Shown: positions 17,748-27,579, numbered from the stretch's first letter. The stretch: DNA of 64,000 nucleotides from JBGSMF01 sp964651475 (GCA_964651475.1 CAZYXV010000016.1:40123-104122); one strand, 5' to 3'. Translations and numbers: made by a program. The notes: generated by a model not told the origin, from the letters alone.

Positions 17748-18068
17748 ATGGACACATCTCTCCAGACAATTCTGGCCGAGTTGCGCGACGGGCTGGAAAC
17801 TCACTATGGCGGGCGGCTGGCTCAACTGATACTCTTTGGCTCCCACGCGCGCGGCGACGCCGGCCCCAAATCCGATATTGATATTATGGTAGTGCTCGAG
17901 GAGCCGGTGATTGTTTGCGACGAAATCGCCGGGACTAACGAGATCATGACAACGCTGTCGCTAAAATACAAGACGGCGATTTGCCTGCACTTTATTTCAG
18001 AGGAACGCTACCGGGCAGAGCAGACGCCGTTGCTCTCAAACGTGCACAAGGAAGGGTTGCCAATATGA
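17748..18068 (+). CDS. MNT-type nucleotidyltransferase domain protein
   Basis: 106 residues with the minimal nucleotidyltransferase core LILFGSHARGDAGPKSDIDIMV (GS motif followed by D-x-D). Such proteins are often antitoxins paired with a HEPN RNase and act by adenylylating it. No HEPN gene is adjacent: the next gene, overlapping by 4 bases, is an acetyltransferase. It is therefore either an orphan or works with a distant partner. The fold call is secure and the role is not. Confidence 0.85.
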   Translation: MDTSLQTILAELRDGLETHYGGRLAQLILFGSHARGDAGPKSDIDIMVVLEEPVIVCDEIAGTNEIMTTLSLKYKTAICLHFISEERYRAEQTPLLSNVHKEGLPI

Positions 18069-19048
18069 CGCAAGCACAGACAAACACACTGGCGCCGGTT
18101 GTGATTCGCCTCTATCAAGAGGCGGATTTTCAAGGCGTCTTGGCGGCGATCTGCGCCGCTCAACTTGCCGACCGCGACCCTTACCCGCTTTCCGAAACTG
18201 ATCTGCGCGCGCGCCTGCACACGCCGCACGCGCTTGTGCAGATTGACCCGGCGCAAGATGTGTTCGTCGCACAAGAGCAAAGCGCCATTGTGGGTTACGG
18301 CGATGGCGTCTTGCGCGGCAACTCCGGCGCGTGGGAATATCGCACACACTGTTTTGTCAGGCCGGATTGGCGGCGGCAAGGCGTGGGGCGCGCGCTGCTC
18401 GAACGGCAATGGGCGCGCGCGAGAGAGCTTGCGGCGCAGTTGCCAGAGATTGTCTTTGCCGCTCGCGCTTTTGATACGCAGCCAGATGCCTTGGCGCTGT
18501 TCGAGGCATTTTCGATGCAGCGCGCGCGGTACTTTTTTACAATGCGCCGCGACCTGGCCGAGCCGCTCCCCTCGCTCGATACGCCGCCCGGCCTCACGCT
18601 GCAAACGTGGGCCGAGCGCCGCGACGACCATGCCGTGTGGGCCGCCAGCGAAGAGGCCTTTGCCGATCACTGGGGATACCAGCCGACGCCCTTTGAGGCG
18701 TTTGAGCAAATGATTCAAGCGGCGCGACTGCAACCGGATTCCAGCTACGTCGCCTGGGACGGCGACCAGGTGGTGGGCGGCGCGCTCAACCGAATGGATA
18801 TATTGACGGCCGAACAGGATCGCGCCGGCCAGATTGGGTGGTTGTTCGTGCGCCGCCCGTGGCGCAAGCGCGGACTGGGGCGCGCGCTCCTCGTCGCTGC
18901 TATGCTCCACGCGCGCCAGGCAGGGTGCGCCTCCGCCATCTTGAATGTGGACGCCGAAAATCTCACCGGCGCGGTGCGCTTGTACGAATCCGTTGGATTC
19001 AAGGTAGCCATCACGCGCATCGTCTACCGGCGCGTCTATCCCGAATAA
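18065..19048 (+). CDS. Tandem-domain GNAT acetyltransferase
   Basis: 327 residues with two GNAT domains. The first has FVRPDWRRQGVGRALLERQ and the second LFVRRPWRKRGLGRALLVA, each the acetyl-CoA pyrophosphate-binding R/Q-x-x-G-x-G/A loop. The final INVDAENLTGAVRLYESVGF block is typical of the family. The acceptor substrate is unknown. The ATG overlaps the stop of the nucleotidyltransferase gene (ATGA). It converges on the alpha-2-macroglobulin gene, leaving only five bases between the two stops. Confidence 0.9.
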   Translation: MTQAQTNTLAPVVIRLYQEADFQGVLAAICAAQLADRDPYPLSETDLRARLHTPHALVQIDPAQDVFVAQEQSAIVGYGDGVLRGNSGAWEYRTHCFVRPDWRRQGVGRALLERQWARARELAAQLPEIVFAARAFDTQPDALALFEAFSMQRARYFFTMRRDLAEPLPSLDTPPGLTLQTWAERRDDHAVWAASEEAFADHWGYQPTPFEAFEQMIQAARLQPDSSYVAWDGDQVVGGALNRMDILTAEQDRAGQIGWLFVRRPWRKRGLGRALLVAAMLHARQAGCASAILNVDAENLTGAVRLYESVGFKVAITRIVYRRVYPE

Positions 19049-19053
19049 GCTCA

Positions 19054-22000
19054 TTACTTTACTTTCATCGCCGCGCCCGCCGTGCGCCCGATGATATCGG
19101 GCTTGTACATCGCGTATGCTTGCATGGGCAGCGCGTAAAACGCGCCGGAGGTGGTCGCGCGCGCCAGGTAAGTGTAGGTGTATGTGCGCGTGCCCGGTAT
19201 CCAATTGGCGAACAGCGCCACGCGGTCGTCGCGCAACTCGACGTGATCCCACACCCAATCTTGCCGATTCCCCCGATATTGCTGGCTGCTCGTCGCCAGG
19301 CTGGTGTCTATCGGCTCCAGGCCGGCTGGCAGCGGGTCTTCGACGATGATGTACGTCATGCCCGAATCGAATTTGACGCTGAGCGTGACGCTGACCACGT
19401 CGCCCACCTCAAGCTCGGCAAGCGATTTGCCGCCCAACACCTCGTATTGCCGGCTGACGCGCACGCCCGCGTTCGTGATGGGCTTGACGTCTTTTCCTGA
19501 GCTATAGTGGCGCAGGCTGACGTTGGCGCGCACCGGCGCGCCGGGGCCGGCGCTGCGCGTGATTTCAACCACGGGATCGCCTTCGGCCAGGCTGTCCAAT
19601 GGGATTACCCACTTGCCGCGCTTGCCCAGCGTTTGCGGCGTGACGGTTTGCGTGGCGATTTCTTGGCCGTTCACGCGCACGGTGTAGGTATAATTGCCCT
19701 CGCGCTCAAAAGTGGCGGTGAGATATTCAACCAGCGCCACCAGGCTCATGCTCGTTTCTTGCGTCGTGCCCCAGTGGCCGTTTTGCCGCTGCATCAGCAG
19801 CCAACGCGCTGCCGGGTCAATCGTCGGGTCGGCCAGAAAGAGCTGCACGAAAGCGTTCAACGTGATGGCGGTGGTGCGCACGCCGCTACTCATGCCCCAG
19901 TAATCGTGCTGCTTGTCTTGCCAATATACCGCGCCGCCTTGCTTTTCCGCCGCGTCGCGCAGCTCTTGCAGCAGCGTCTCGATGCGCACGTCTACCTTGC
20001 GCTCATTGTTAATGTAAAGCGCCAGCGCCAGGTAGGCTTTGCCATAATGATCGAGCTTGTCGCGTTGCTCATAGAGGCGCCCGGTCAGGCCGGGGTTGCC
20101 CTGGCCCAACTCGGCCAGCACGTACAGCGCGTAGGCGCGCACGTTTGCGCCGCTGGAAATATGCTCCGCGCCGTGCGTCGGGCCGATGGGATCGTCAATG
20201 GAGGTGCGCTGCAGCCAGTTGAGCATATAGCCTGCCGCTGCGTCGCGCACCTTGGCGTCTATAGGCCGCCCGCCCAGTTCCATTTGATGCAGGCCATACA
20301 GCACGTAAGCCGTGATGGAGGGGTTGCTGGCGTCGTCTTTCCACCAACCCCAGCCGCCGTCGTTGTGCTGGTAGCCGTACAGCCGTTGCATGCCCGATTC
20401 AATCATCGCGCTCAACTGGCCGCGAAAGCCGGGGCGTATATCCAGGCTCAACTGGTTGACGAGCCGCATCACCACCACGTCCGGCAAAAAGCTGCTCATC
20501 GTCTGCTCGACGCAGCCGTAAGGAAAGCCCACCAGGTATTCCAGCCCGCTATCAATGCTGGCGGCGACGGTTGGCTCAACCTCGATCACCAATTCGTCCA
20601 GTTGGCGGTCCACATCAGACGGCAGTGGAATATTGATGGTCGCCGTGCCGGTGACGGGCTGATAGTTGCTGTAAGGAACGCTGTCAAAGAACGCATTGAC
20701 GGGCAACGTCAACTTGACCGCGTCGCCGCGCCCATCTGGCGTGACGGCCTGCAGGCGCAGCGTGATGGAGAGCGTGCGCGGGATGCTCACATCCCAATAC
20801 ACTGGCTCTGCGCCGTTCGGGCCAATGGTTACAACTTTGGACGGGATGGCATCCCGTCCAAAGTCAAGCGACACATTTAATGTTTCGGTGACGGGTGTAT
20901 AGTTGTGGACAATCGCGCCGATGGTTGCCTGGTCGCCCACCGTGAAAAAGCGCGGCAAGACGGGGCGAAGCAAAATATCTAGCGTGGCGATCACGTCTAC
21001 CTCGCCCTGTCCCAACTTGGTACCGGCACTTACGGCTTTGGCCCGCATGCGCCAGGTGGTGAGGTTATCTGGCAGCGGCACATAAACCGTCGTTTCGCCA
21101 GTGGGGCCGGTGCGCACGGCTGCGCGCCAAAAGGCCGTATCGGCAAACAACTCGCGCGTGTCCACCTCGCCGCCGCCCCCCCCGCCTTTGGCCTTCTTGT
21201 CCAAAATCGCGCTCAGGCGATCCACGCTCGTCACCAGCGTCAGGCTGTTGTGCACGCCCAATCCGCGCTGGCGATAGAATGCCGTGAGAATGTCGCTGTC
21301 CGCATCGCCCACCAACGCCAGCACCGCCGCGTCAATCAGGCTGAGCGACACTTCGGCGTCAACAGGCCGGCCGGCGTAATCGGTGACGCGCACGGTATAG
21401 GCGGCCGTGTCGCGCGGCGCGTAACGCTGGCGGTCCGGGATCAATTCCACGTTGAGCCGCTGCTGCGTCAGCTCGACGTTGAGCGTGGCATAGCCAATCT
21501 TGAAATCGGCGGCGGGGAAATCCGGCGCCTGGCCTTTGAGCAGGATCACGCTCACAAAAGCGTTGGGCGCGTAATCGGCGTGAATCGGCACCTCGATCAG
21601 CGCGCTGGTGCTCTTGACGGGAATCGTCCAATAGCGCAGCACGCCGCCGCGCTCGACGCTGACCAGCGCGGTGCTGTCGGCAAACGGCGCGGTGATGAGG
21701 AGCTTGGCCGTCTCGCCGGGCTGGTAGGTGCGCTTGTCGGCAATGACGTTGACGCGATCATCGTTTTGAATGCCCCAGTTGACATATTCGCCGCCCCACG
21801 TCCAAAAGAAGGTGGACGCCACCGATTCGACCTCGCGCGCGTCCATGCCTCGCGCCACAACTTTGTATTCTCCGCCCCTGGGCGGCACAACCGTCGCGCT
21901 GACCCGTCCATTAACGCCCGTGGTGACGACCTGCGTGGCGACCAGTGTGTCTTCATAACTGCTTTGCCAATAATACACGCCGTAACTATCGCGCACACGC

Positions 22001-25000
22001 GCCGAGCGCCACTCGCGCTCGTACAGTTCGACGGTGAGAGGAGCGTTGGGAATGGGAGATTTATCAGGGTCGGCGGCGACGAGCTGGATTTCTAAAAATT
22101 CCTCTGGTTTGGTCACGTACCAGCGCGGGCGCGCGCCCACGTACAGGCGGCTCTTGTGCGCCACAGCGTAACCTCGGGAGCTAGTCACTTGATGATTCTG
22201 GTCAATCACGTCGGCTTCAAAGGTAAGCACCTGGCCGCGCCTGGTCTTGGATAGGTCAAGCTCGACGGTGAACGTGAACGTGCCGCGCGCGTCGGTTTGA
22301 CCTGCGCCGTTGGCGTAAATGTTTTGGTCGCCGTTGCGTTCCTCGCCCCACAGCCAGTAATATTCGTCCAGATCGCCAAAACTGTACCACTCGTTGGGCA
22401 GCGAGAAGCGATAGTCGTCGCTGGACATGCGCCACTCGACCTCGGCGCCGGCCAGCGGCGCGCCGAAATAATAATCGGCCTGCACCACCACGGTGATCAC
22501 GTCGCCGTGCACCGGCTGCGTGATAGCAGGCGTCACCTTTACCTTGAATTCGGGCTTGCGATATTCGGCCACGCGAAAGTTGCCATAGGCTTCGCGCTCG
22601 TCCTCGCGCCGGACGATGATCGAGTACGAGCCGAGCGCGGCTTCGTCACTCAGCTTGACCTCGCCGTAGAACGTCCCCATGTCGCTCAGCGGCAGTTCTT
22701 CGCGGTAAATCTCGTTGCCCTGCGAATCGTTAATGACGACGGGCAAGCGCGTGAACGCCGGCAGGCTATAGCGCCCGTCGTCATCCTGACGCACTACGCC
22801 CTTAAAGTACACCGTCTGGCCGGGGCGATAGATGGGCCGGTCGGAGTAGAGGAAAATGGTGTGCGATGGCTCGCCATAGTAATACGGCATCCTGAAATCG
22901 CGCGAGGCGATGCCTTCGTCCCACGTGCTTGCCACAAAGCCCCATAGCTGCCCCTCACCCTCCTTCCCTTTCTCAGAGGGAGAAGAAAGTTGCCCCTTAC
23001 CCCCATCCCCTTTCCCAGAGGGAGAGGGGAGTTGGCCCTCGGCCACCACGTACACCGGGCTCCACCCATACGCACATTCCCACCAATCAAAGCACGGAGC
23101 GGACTCGGCCGTCTTGAATACGCCGAGATCGTTAGTCACACCTTGTGTGATAATTTTCTTATCTTGATCATACACCGTCAGCGGCAGCCCCGCCACCGGC
23201 TTGCCGGTGCGCAAGTCCGTCGCCCAAACAAAGGTTTGCTTGTCGCTGCGCTTGAGCGCCAGGTTGAGCGGTGAGACAATCAGCACGCGCCAGTCTTTGA
23301 CCCTGCCGGGCGCGCCTTCCACCTCGAGCATGTACACGCCGGGCGCGAGCGCGCTGCCGTCGGGCATGGCGACGTTGGTGGGGGCCAGGCTCAGCTTGTT
23401 GAGCGGCGCGGTCACAGTTTGCGTCCAGGTGTGCATCAATATGGCCGGCGGCTGCTTTTTGCTGCTGTACCAGTCGGGCCTGAAATTGGCCAAAAAGTCA
23501 TCGCGCTCGATGGACGACAGGCGGTAGGTGAGCTTTTCGATATTGCGGAACTGGGCGTATTGCCGCACCTGCGGATTGGGATTGTACGTGCCATACACCT
23601 GGTTCCAGTAGCCGCGCGGCCCCACCAACCACACCGCCGGCTCGAGCGGGGCAGATTGAAAGACGATGCTGCGATTGCCGCGCAGCACGCGCCCCCGGGC
23701 ATCTACCGCGCCATCGCCCAGCGCGATGGTGTACAGCGCAGACGAGTCAATAATGAACACGATCTCGAGCGATGTGCGCTCCTTGTTCCACTCAAAGCGC
23801 GGTACGTCTGCGGTAGGCTCGGGCAAGATGCGAATCGCTTTTTCAACCGAGTCTGTGTTCATCGGCACGTTAAAGTACAGCGCCACGCGATCTTCAGCCC
23901 GCGCTTTCATATCGCCATCGCTGGGCGACGAGCCTGTCATCTGCGGCAGCGGCGCGACATTGAAAGCGGAATTAAAATCACGGATTGAGGCCAAGTTGCC
24001 TAATGGTGTTCGGACGCCGCTTTTCACAATGACGGAATAGGCGGCGGCGTCTTGCAAAAGTGAGGTAGGCGCGAATACCAGCACGTTGGGCTTGGGCCAC
24101 GAGATTTTGCCGGGGATGGGCTTGCCATCCGGCCCGTGCACAACCAGGCGCGATTCGGCGCTGGTTTTATCCACCGGCAAGTTGAAGGTGACGGTGATGT
24201 TTGTCGAAGAGCGCACCATCTTGCCGGTGGGCATCTGGCTGGTGACGGCGGGCAGCGTGGTGGTAAAAGTGGTCACGACATCGTGCAATAGTTTTTCGCC
24301 GCCCACCCCGCTGATTCCAGCCGACGCCGGCAGGCGAACAGTGTAGCGCGTGGCCGGCTGTAACGCAACCGGTCGAAAGTCGTAGCCCCCTTTGCCCCTC
24401 AATTCACCGACACCATTTACAGGTGGTGTGATATTCAAGGGCAACTGAATAGAGGTGAATAGTAAAGAGGACGTCAACGGCTCACTAAAGTCCAGGCTAA
24501 TGTGAGTGGTTGTCGCCACGTTGGTCGCGCCGGGCGCAGGATAAAAGTTTACGCGTAGTTGGCCGGTTGTGGTAAAGACAGCGATAAATGGGTTGCTCAT
24601 CACCTGCCCGCTTGTAGTGCGCGCCGTAGCGTCCAGCGCCACCGTGTAGCGCGTGGCCTTGTCCAGCGGCTTGTCTGGCGTAAAGGTGACGACCGTTAAC
24701 GCCGGACCGCCGGGCGTGGAGGTGGGCAGCGGGCTGAGGAACGTCCACGGCGAGCGCGGCTGGGCAGGTGTTTCACGATACGCCGCCGCCAGTTGCCCTT
24801 TCACAGTCGGCGTGATGTGGAACGCCGCCGCCACAGACTCGGCGTCCATCGGCTGGTCAAAGCTCAACTCGACGGTTGTGTCGAGCGGCGCGTTGTCAAT
24901 CGCGCCAGGCTCCCAGGCGACGAGGCGCGGGGTCGGGGACGATGTGCACCCAGATAACCAGGCAATGAGCACAAGCACTATGATTGAGAAAACGATACGG

Positions 25001-25026
25001 GCAATAAATGATTTAAGGTTAGACAT
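19054..25026 (-). CDS. yfhM: Bacterial alpha-2-macroglobulin lipoprotein
   Basis: 1990 residues. The lipoprotein signal ends in LSGC at about residue 27. Several Ig-like (Big_5) domains come first, then MG domains, then a thioester domain with the FPYGCVEQT motif near residue 1498 (DNA about 20498-20530), and a C-terminal domain (LEVGDVVSVTLSVKFDSG). The thioester covalently traps attacking proteases at the outer surface. It follows pbpC in the same direction, the yfhM-pbpC pairing known from proteobacteria. It carries an in-frame 42-bp tandem repeat and a perfect palindrome, listed separately. Start has GGGGGTG upstream. Confidence 0.93.
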   Translation of the reverse strand: MSNLKSFIARIVFSIIVLVLIAWLSGCTSSPTPRLVAWEPGAIDNAPLDTTVELSFDQPMDAESVAAAFHITPTVKGQLAAAYRETPAQPRSPWTFLSPLPTSTPGGPALTVVTFTPDKPLDKATRYTVALDATARTTSGQVMSNPFIAVFTTTGQLRVNFYPAPGATNVATTTHISLDFSEPLTSSLLFTSIQLPLNITPPVNGVGELRGKGGYDFRPVALQPATRYTVRLPASAGISGVGGEKLLHDVVTTFTTTLPAVTSQMPTGKMVRSSTNITVTFNLPVDKTSAESRLVVHGPDGKPIPGKISWPKPNVLVFAPTSLLQDAAAYSVIVKSGVRTPLGNLASIRDFNSAFNVAPLPQMTGSSPSDGDMKARAEDRVALYFNVPMNTDSVEKAIRILPEPTADVPRFEWNKERTSLEIVFIIDSSALYTIALGDGAVDARGRVLRGNRSIVFQSAPLEPAVWLVGPRGYWNQVYGTYNPNPQVRQYAQFRNIEKLTYRLSSIERDDFLANFRPDWYSSKKQPPAILMHTWTQTVTAPLNKLSLAPTNVAMPDGSALAPGVYMLEVEGAPGRVKDWRVLIVSPLNLALKRSDKQTFVWATDLRTGKPVAGLPLTVYDQDKKIITQGVTNDLGVFKTAESAPCFDWWECAYGWSPVYVVAEGQLPSPSGKGDGGKGQLSSPSEKGKEGEGQLWGFVASTWDEGIASRDFRMPYYYGEPSHTIFLYSDRPIYRPGQTVYFKGVVRQDDDGRYSLPAFTRLPVVINDSQGNEIYREELPLSDMGTFYGEVKLSDEAALGSYSIIVRREDEREAYGNFRVAEYRKPEFKVKVTPAITQPVHGDVITVVVQADYYFGAPLAGAEVEWRMSSDDYRFSLPNEWYSFGDLDEYYWLWGEERNGDQNIYANGAGQTDARGTFTFTVELDLSKTRRGQVLTFEADVIDQNHQVTSSRGYAVAHKSRLYVGARPRWYVTKPEEFLEIQLVAADPDKSPIPNAPLTVELYEREWRSARVRDSYGVYYWQSSYEDTLVATQVVTTGVNGRVSATVVPPRGGEYKVVARGMDAREVESVASTFFWTWGGEYVNWGIQNDDRVNVIADKRTYQPGETAKLLITAPFADSTALVSVERGGVLRYWTIPVKSTSALIEVPIHADYAPNAFVSVILLKGQAPDFPAADFKIGYATLNVELTQQRLNVELIPDRQRYAPRDTAAYTVRVTDYAGRPVDAEVSLSLIDAAVLALVGDADSDILTAFYRQRGLGVHNSLTLVTSVDRLSAILDKKAKGGGGGGEVDTRELFADTAFWRAAVRTGPTGETTVYVPLPDNLTTWRMRAKAVSAGTKLGQGEVDVIATLDILLRPVLPRFFTVGDQATIGAIVHNYTPVTETLNVSLDFGRDAIPSKVVTIGPNGAEPVYWDVSIPRTLSITLRLQAVTPDGRGDAVKLTLPVNAFFDSVPYSNYQPVTGTATINIPLPSDVDRQLDELVIEVEPTVAASIDSGLEYLVGFPYGCVEQTMSSFLPDVVVMRLVNQLSLDIRPGFRGQLSAMIESGMQRLYGYQHNDGGWGWWKDDASNPSITAYVLYGLHQMELGGRPIDAKVRDAAAGYMLNWLQRTSIDDPIGPTHGAEHISSGANVRAYALYVLAELGQGNPGLTGRLYEQRDKLDHYGKAYLALALYINNERKVDVRIETLLQELRDAAEKQGGAVYWQDKQHDYWGMSSGVRTTAITLNAFVQLFLADPTIDPAARWLLMQRQNGHWGTTQETSMSLVALVEYLTATFEREGNYTYTVRVNGQEIATQTVTPQTLGKRGKWVIPLDSLAEGDPVVEITRSAGPGAPVRANVSLRHYSSGKDVKPITNAGVRVSRQYEVLGGKSLAELEVGDVVSVTLSVKFDSGMTYIIVEDPLPAGLEPIDTSLATSSQQYRGNRQDWVWDHVELRDDRVALFANWIPGTRTYTYTYLARATTSGAFYALPMQAYAMYKPDIIGRTAGAAMKVK
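20834..20864. repeat. Perfect palindrome inside alpha-2-macroglobulin gene
   Basis: A 14-base stem (20834-20847 with 20851-20864) and a 3-base loop, built on TTTGGACGGGAT and its complement. It encodes FGRDAIPSKV in frame. The form is that of a REP-like palindromic unit normally found between genes. Confidence 0.85.
22947..23030 (-). repeat. Two 42-bp tandem units in frame
   Basis: Units start at 22947 and 22989, each 42 bases, and encode 14-residue segments beginning GQLPSPSGKGDGG and GQLSSPSEKGKEGE. Each unit contains a C-rich half and a CAGAGGGAGA half that are nearly complementary, as in intergenic palindromes. The insertion lies between two MG domains. Confidence 0.85.
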
Positions 25027-25055
25027 GACACACCCCCAGGTGAAATGTAAATTCT

Positions 25056-27521
25056 TTACTTTTCCACAGTCACTTGGACTGCCCCACTCGGCCAGCGATT
25101 GCCTTGCCGGTCAATCGCCACGGCTACCAATTGATGTTCACCCGCCGCCAGCGTCCACCAGGCACGATAAGGCACAGTGGTCAGGCTAGTCCAGGCCACC
25201 CCATCCACCAAAAATTCTACGCGCTCGGTGTTGGCCTCGTCGCCGATCATTGCTGTTACCTCAAGCTGCTGCGCCTCTGGCGGCAGGTGTGAATCAATCA
25301 ACAAGTGTGTGTTTGGCGCGGGCGAGGACAAGGTGACAAGGTGAGAAAATGACAAGGTGTGGTCGTATTGGAGATTGGAGATTGGAGATTGGCCGTCGCT
25401 GGTCATTGGTAGGCTAGCAGCCACGAATGGGACGTGATTCTCTCGCGCCCAATCGCGCAACTCGGTAGGCGCACGCCAGATGAGTTTGCCATCCACGCGC
25501 GTGTATTCCGTTTCGACCTGGCGGACGGGGCTTTCGGCCAGGTAAAGCTCCGCGCGGCGATAAGGGCAATCCGGGCCAGGTGTGAGGCCATTGGTGATGC
25601 ACACCTCGCGCCGCTCAATGCCGGGCGGTTCGTCAAACGGCGTCACGGGCAATTGCTCGTGCGCGGCCAACATCACGTCGTGCCAGATGGGACCGGCGCC
25701 ATCCACCCCGCTGATGTGGCTCATCGGGCGTCCATCGGCGTTGCCTACCCACACGCCCACCACGCGCTGCGGCGTATAGCCCATTGTCCAGTTATCGCGC
25801 CACTTGGTGGTGGTGCCAGTCTTGGCCGCCGCCGGGAACGGCAGGCGCAGCGGGCTGAACAAGCCGAATTGCTCGGAACGCGCGTCGTTGTCGCTCAACA
25901 CATCCGTCACCAGGTAGACGGCGCGAGGGTCCAAGATAGCATTGGATATTGGATATTGGATATTGAATCGGGGGCATACAGAATACCCAATACCTGATAC
26001 CGAATCCTCAAAATTGGACATGGTCTTAATTGAGCAAGGCGTGACTTGATGTCCGCCCGTGGCAAACGCACCATAAGCGGCGGTGAGGTCGAGCAGGCGC
26101 ACTTCGCCGCCCCCAAGCGTGAGGGTGAGGCCGTAGCGTTTGGCGTCGGTCAGGGTGGTCAGGCCCAGCGCGCGCGCCAACGCGACCAGGTCAGCGCTGC
26201 CGATGCGCTTTTGCAAGATGACGGCGGGCAGGTTGAACGAGTTGCCCAGCGCGCGCCGCAGGCTGACAGGGCCGTGATAGAGATTGTCATAGTTAGCGGG
26301 GATATAGGTCTCGCCCGATTCATCTATGAAAGCGGTGGGCACGTCATAAACCACGTCGCCCGGCGACCGGCCGCGCTCAAAGGCCGCCGCGTACAGGATG
26401 GGCTTGATGGCCGAGCCAGGCTGGCGCAAAGCCAGCGCCACGTTCACTGCGCCGTCAATTGTCTCGTCGTCGTAATCGGCGCTGCCAACCATGGCCAAAA
26501 TTTCACCTGTGCGCGGATCAAGCACAACGGCGGCGGCGTTGGTCACGTCGTGCTCGCGCAAGTCATACAGATGGCGCGTCACGGCCTCTTCAGCCGCGCG
26601 CTGCAAATCGAGGTCGAGCGTGGTGGTGATGACGAGATCGCCTGCCAGCAGCGTATCGGGGCCAAGCGCCTCTTCGAGTTGGTTGCGCACGTACACTACA
26701 AAATGCGGTGCGGCCAGCGCCCCCGCGGCCTTGAACTTGAATGGCTCGGCGGAGGCCAGCTCGGCCTGCTGCGGCGCCAGATAGCCGTGCTTCACCATCA
26801 ATCCAAGCACAACTTGCTGGCGCTCTTGAGCGGCGTCTGGATTGACCAGCGGGTTGTAATACGCCGGCGCCTGCGGCAGGCCCGCCAGCAGCGCGCACTG
26901 CGCCAGGTCGAGGTCGCGCGCGTGCACGCCGAAAAAGGTCTGCGCGGCGGCCTCTAGCCCATAGGCCATCTGGCCGTAATATACTTGGTTAAGATAGAGT
27001 GCGAGAATATCGTCTTTGCTATAGACCTGGCTGATGCGATAAGCTAAAATGGCTTCGCGGAGCTTGCGACGCAGGCTGCGCTCGGTGCGCTCGTCGGGCT
27101 GCATCAAGATCATACGCGCGACCTGCTGTGTGAGTGTGCTGCCGCCGGAGACAATTTCGCCGGATTGCGCGTTTTGCAGCGCGGCGCGGACGATGGCGCG
27201 CAGGTCAACCCCTGGATTGGTATAGAACCCGGCGTCTTCGGTAGCGATAGTGGCTTGCCGGCAATATGTGGGGATATCGGCCAGTTGCAGCCTGGTGCGC
27301 GCGCCGGAACGCGGGTCGAAAATCTCGTAAAGCAGCTCGCCATCGCGGTCGAGGATTTTGGTTGTGCCGGAAGAAGCGTGTGTGAGCAGCGCATCGGGCG
27401 CGGGCAGGTCGGCGATCAATTCGCGATAGGCCCACGCGCCGATCAGCGCCAGGCAACCCAGCAAAAGCAAAGCAAGGCATTGCTTTTTGCGGGCAAATAA
27501 TGTGCTGAAAAATTGTCTCAT
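25056..27521 (-). CDS. pbpC: Penicillin-binding protein 1C
   Basis: 821 residues. An N-terminal membrane anchor is followed by a GT51 transglycosylase with ATEDAGFYTNPGVD (catalytic Glu) and GGSTLTQQVARM. The transpeptidase has the serine motif PGSAIKP (SxxK) and KTGTTTKWRDNW (KTG), and a C-terminal BiPBP_C domain ends the protein. It polymerises and may cross-link peptidoglycan. Two period-7/8 repeat arrays are inserted in frame: one in the transpeptidase region (about residues 505-527) and one between that region and the C-terminal domain. AGGAGG precedes the ATG. Confidence 0.94.
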   Translation of the reverse strand: MRQFFSTLFARKKQCLALLLLGCLALIGAWAYRELIADLPAPDALLTHASSGTTKILDRDGELLYEIFDPRSGARTRLQLADIPTYCRQATIATEDAGFYTNPGVDLRAIVRAALQNAQSGEIVSGGSTLTQQVARMILMQPDERTERSLRRKLREAILAYRISQVYSKDDILALYLNQVYYGQMAYGLEAAAQTFFGVHARDLDLAQCALLAGLPQAPAYYNPLVNPDAAQERQQVVLGLMVKHGYLAPQQAELASAEPFKFKAAGALAAPHFVVYVRNQLEEALGPDTLLAGDLVITTTLDLDLQRAAEEAVTRHLYDLREHDVTNAAAVVLDPRTGEILAMVGSADYDDETIDGAVNVALALRQPGSAIKPILYAAAFERGRSPGDVVYDVPTAFIDESGETYIPANYDNLYHGPVSLRRALGNSFNLPAVILQKRIGSADLVALARALGLTTLTDAKRYGLTLTLGGGEVRLLDLTAAYGAFATGGHQVTPCSIKTMSNFEDSVSGIGYSVCPRFNIQYPISNAILDPRAVYLVTDVLSDNDARSEQFGLFSPLRLPFPAAAKTGTTTKWRDNWTMGYTPQRVVGVWVGNADGRPMSHISGVDGAGPIWHDVMLAAHEQLPVTPFDEPPGIERREVCITNGLTPGPDCPYRRAELYLAESPVRQVETEYTRVDGKLIWRAPTELRDWARENHVPFVAASLPMTSDGQSPISNLQYDHTLSFSHLVTLSSPAPNTHLLIDSHLPPEAQQLEVTAMIGDEANTERVEFLVDGVAWTSLTTVPYRAWWTLAAGEHQLVAVAIDRQGNRWPSGAVQVTVEK
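25327..25392. repeat. Period-8 and period-7 arrays inside pbpC
   Basis: Four octamers of GACAAGGT type (25327-25358) are followed by almost four heptamers ATTGGAG (25367-25392). They encode the linker between the transpeptidase and BiPBP_C domains. Confidence 0.85.
25941..26005. repeat. Period-7 array with opposing arm inside pbpC
   Basis: Four heptamers ATTGGAT (25941-25968) face a nearly complementary segment AATACCCAAT (25982-25991) and further ATACC units, so the element can fold back. It encodes PRFNIQYPISNA and GIGYSV in the PBP1C loop region. Confidence 0.8.
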
Positions 27522-27579
27522 TCTTTCCTCCTGGCGTAAGCATCACCCGTTGCCCAGTCTTTTCCCAAGATACTGCTTC

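Noticed and set aside
19507..20880. Long plus-strand open frame opposite alpha-2-macroglobulin
   Set aside because: High-GC antisense shadow rich in Arg, His, Gln and Val with no domain; the minus-strand frame has continuous family homology.
26046..26957. Plus-strand open frame of about 300 codons opposite pbpC
   Set aside because: Antisense to the transpeptidase and transglycosylase domains, no recognisable motif or ribosome site.
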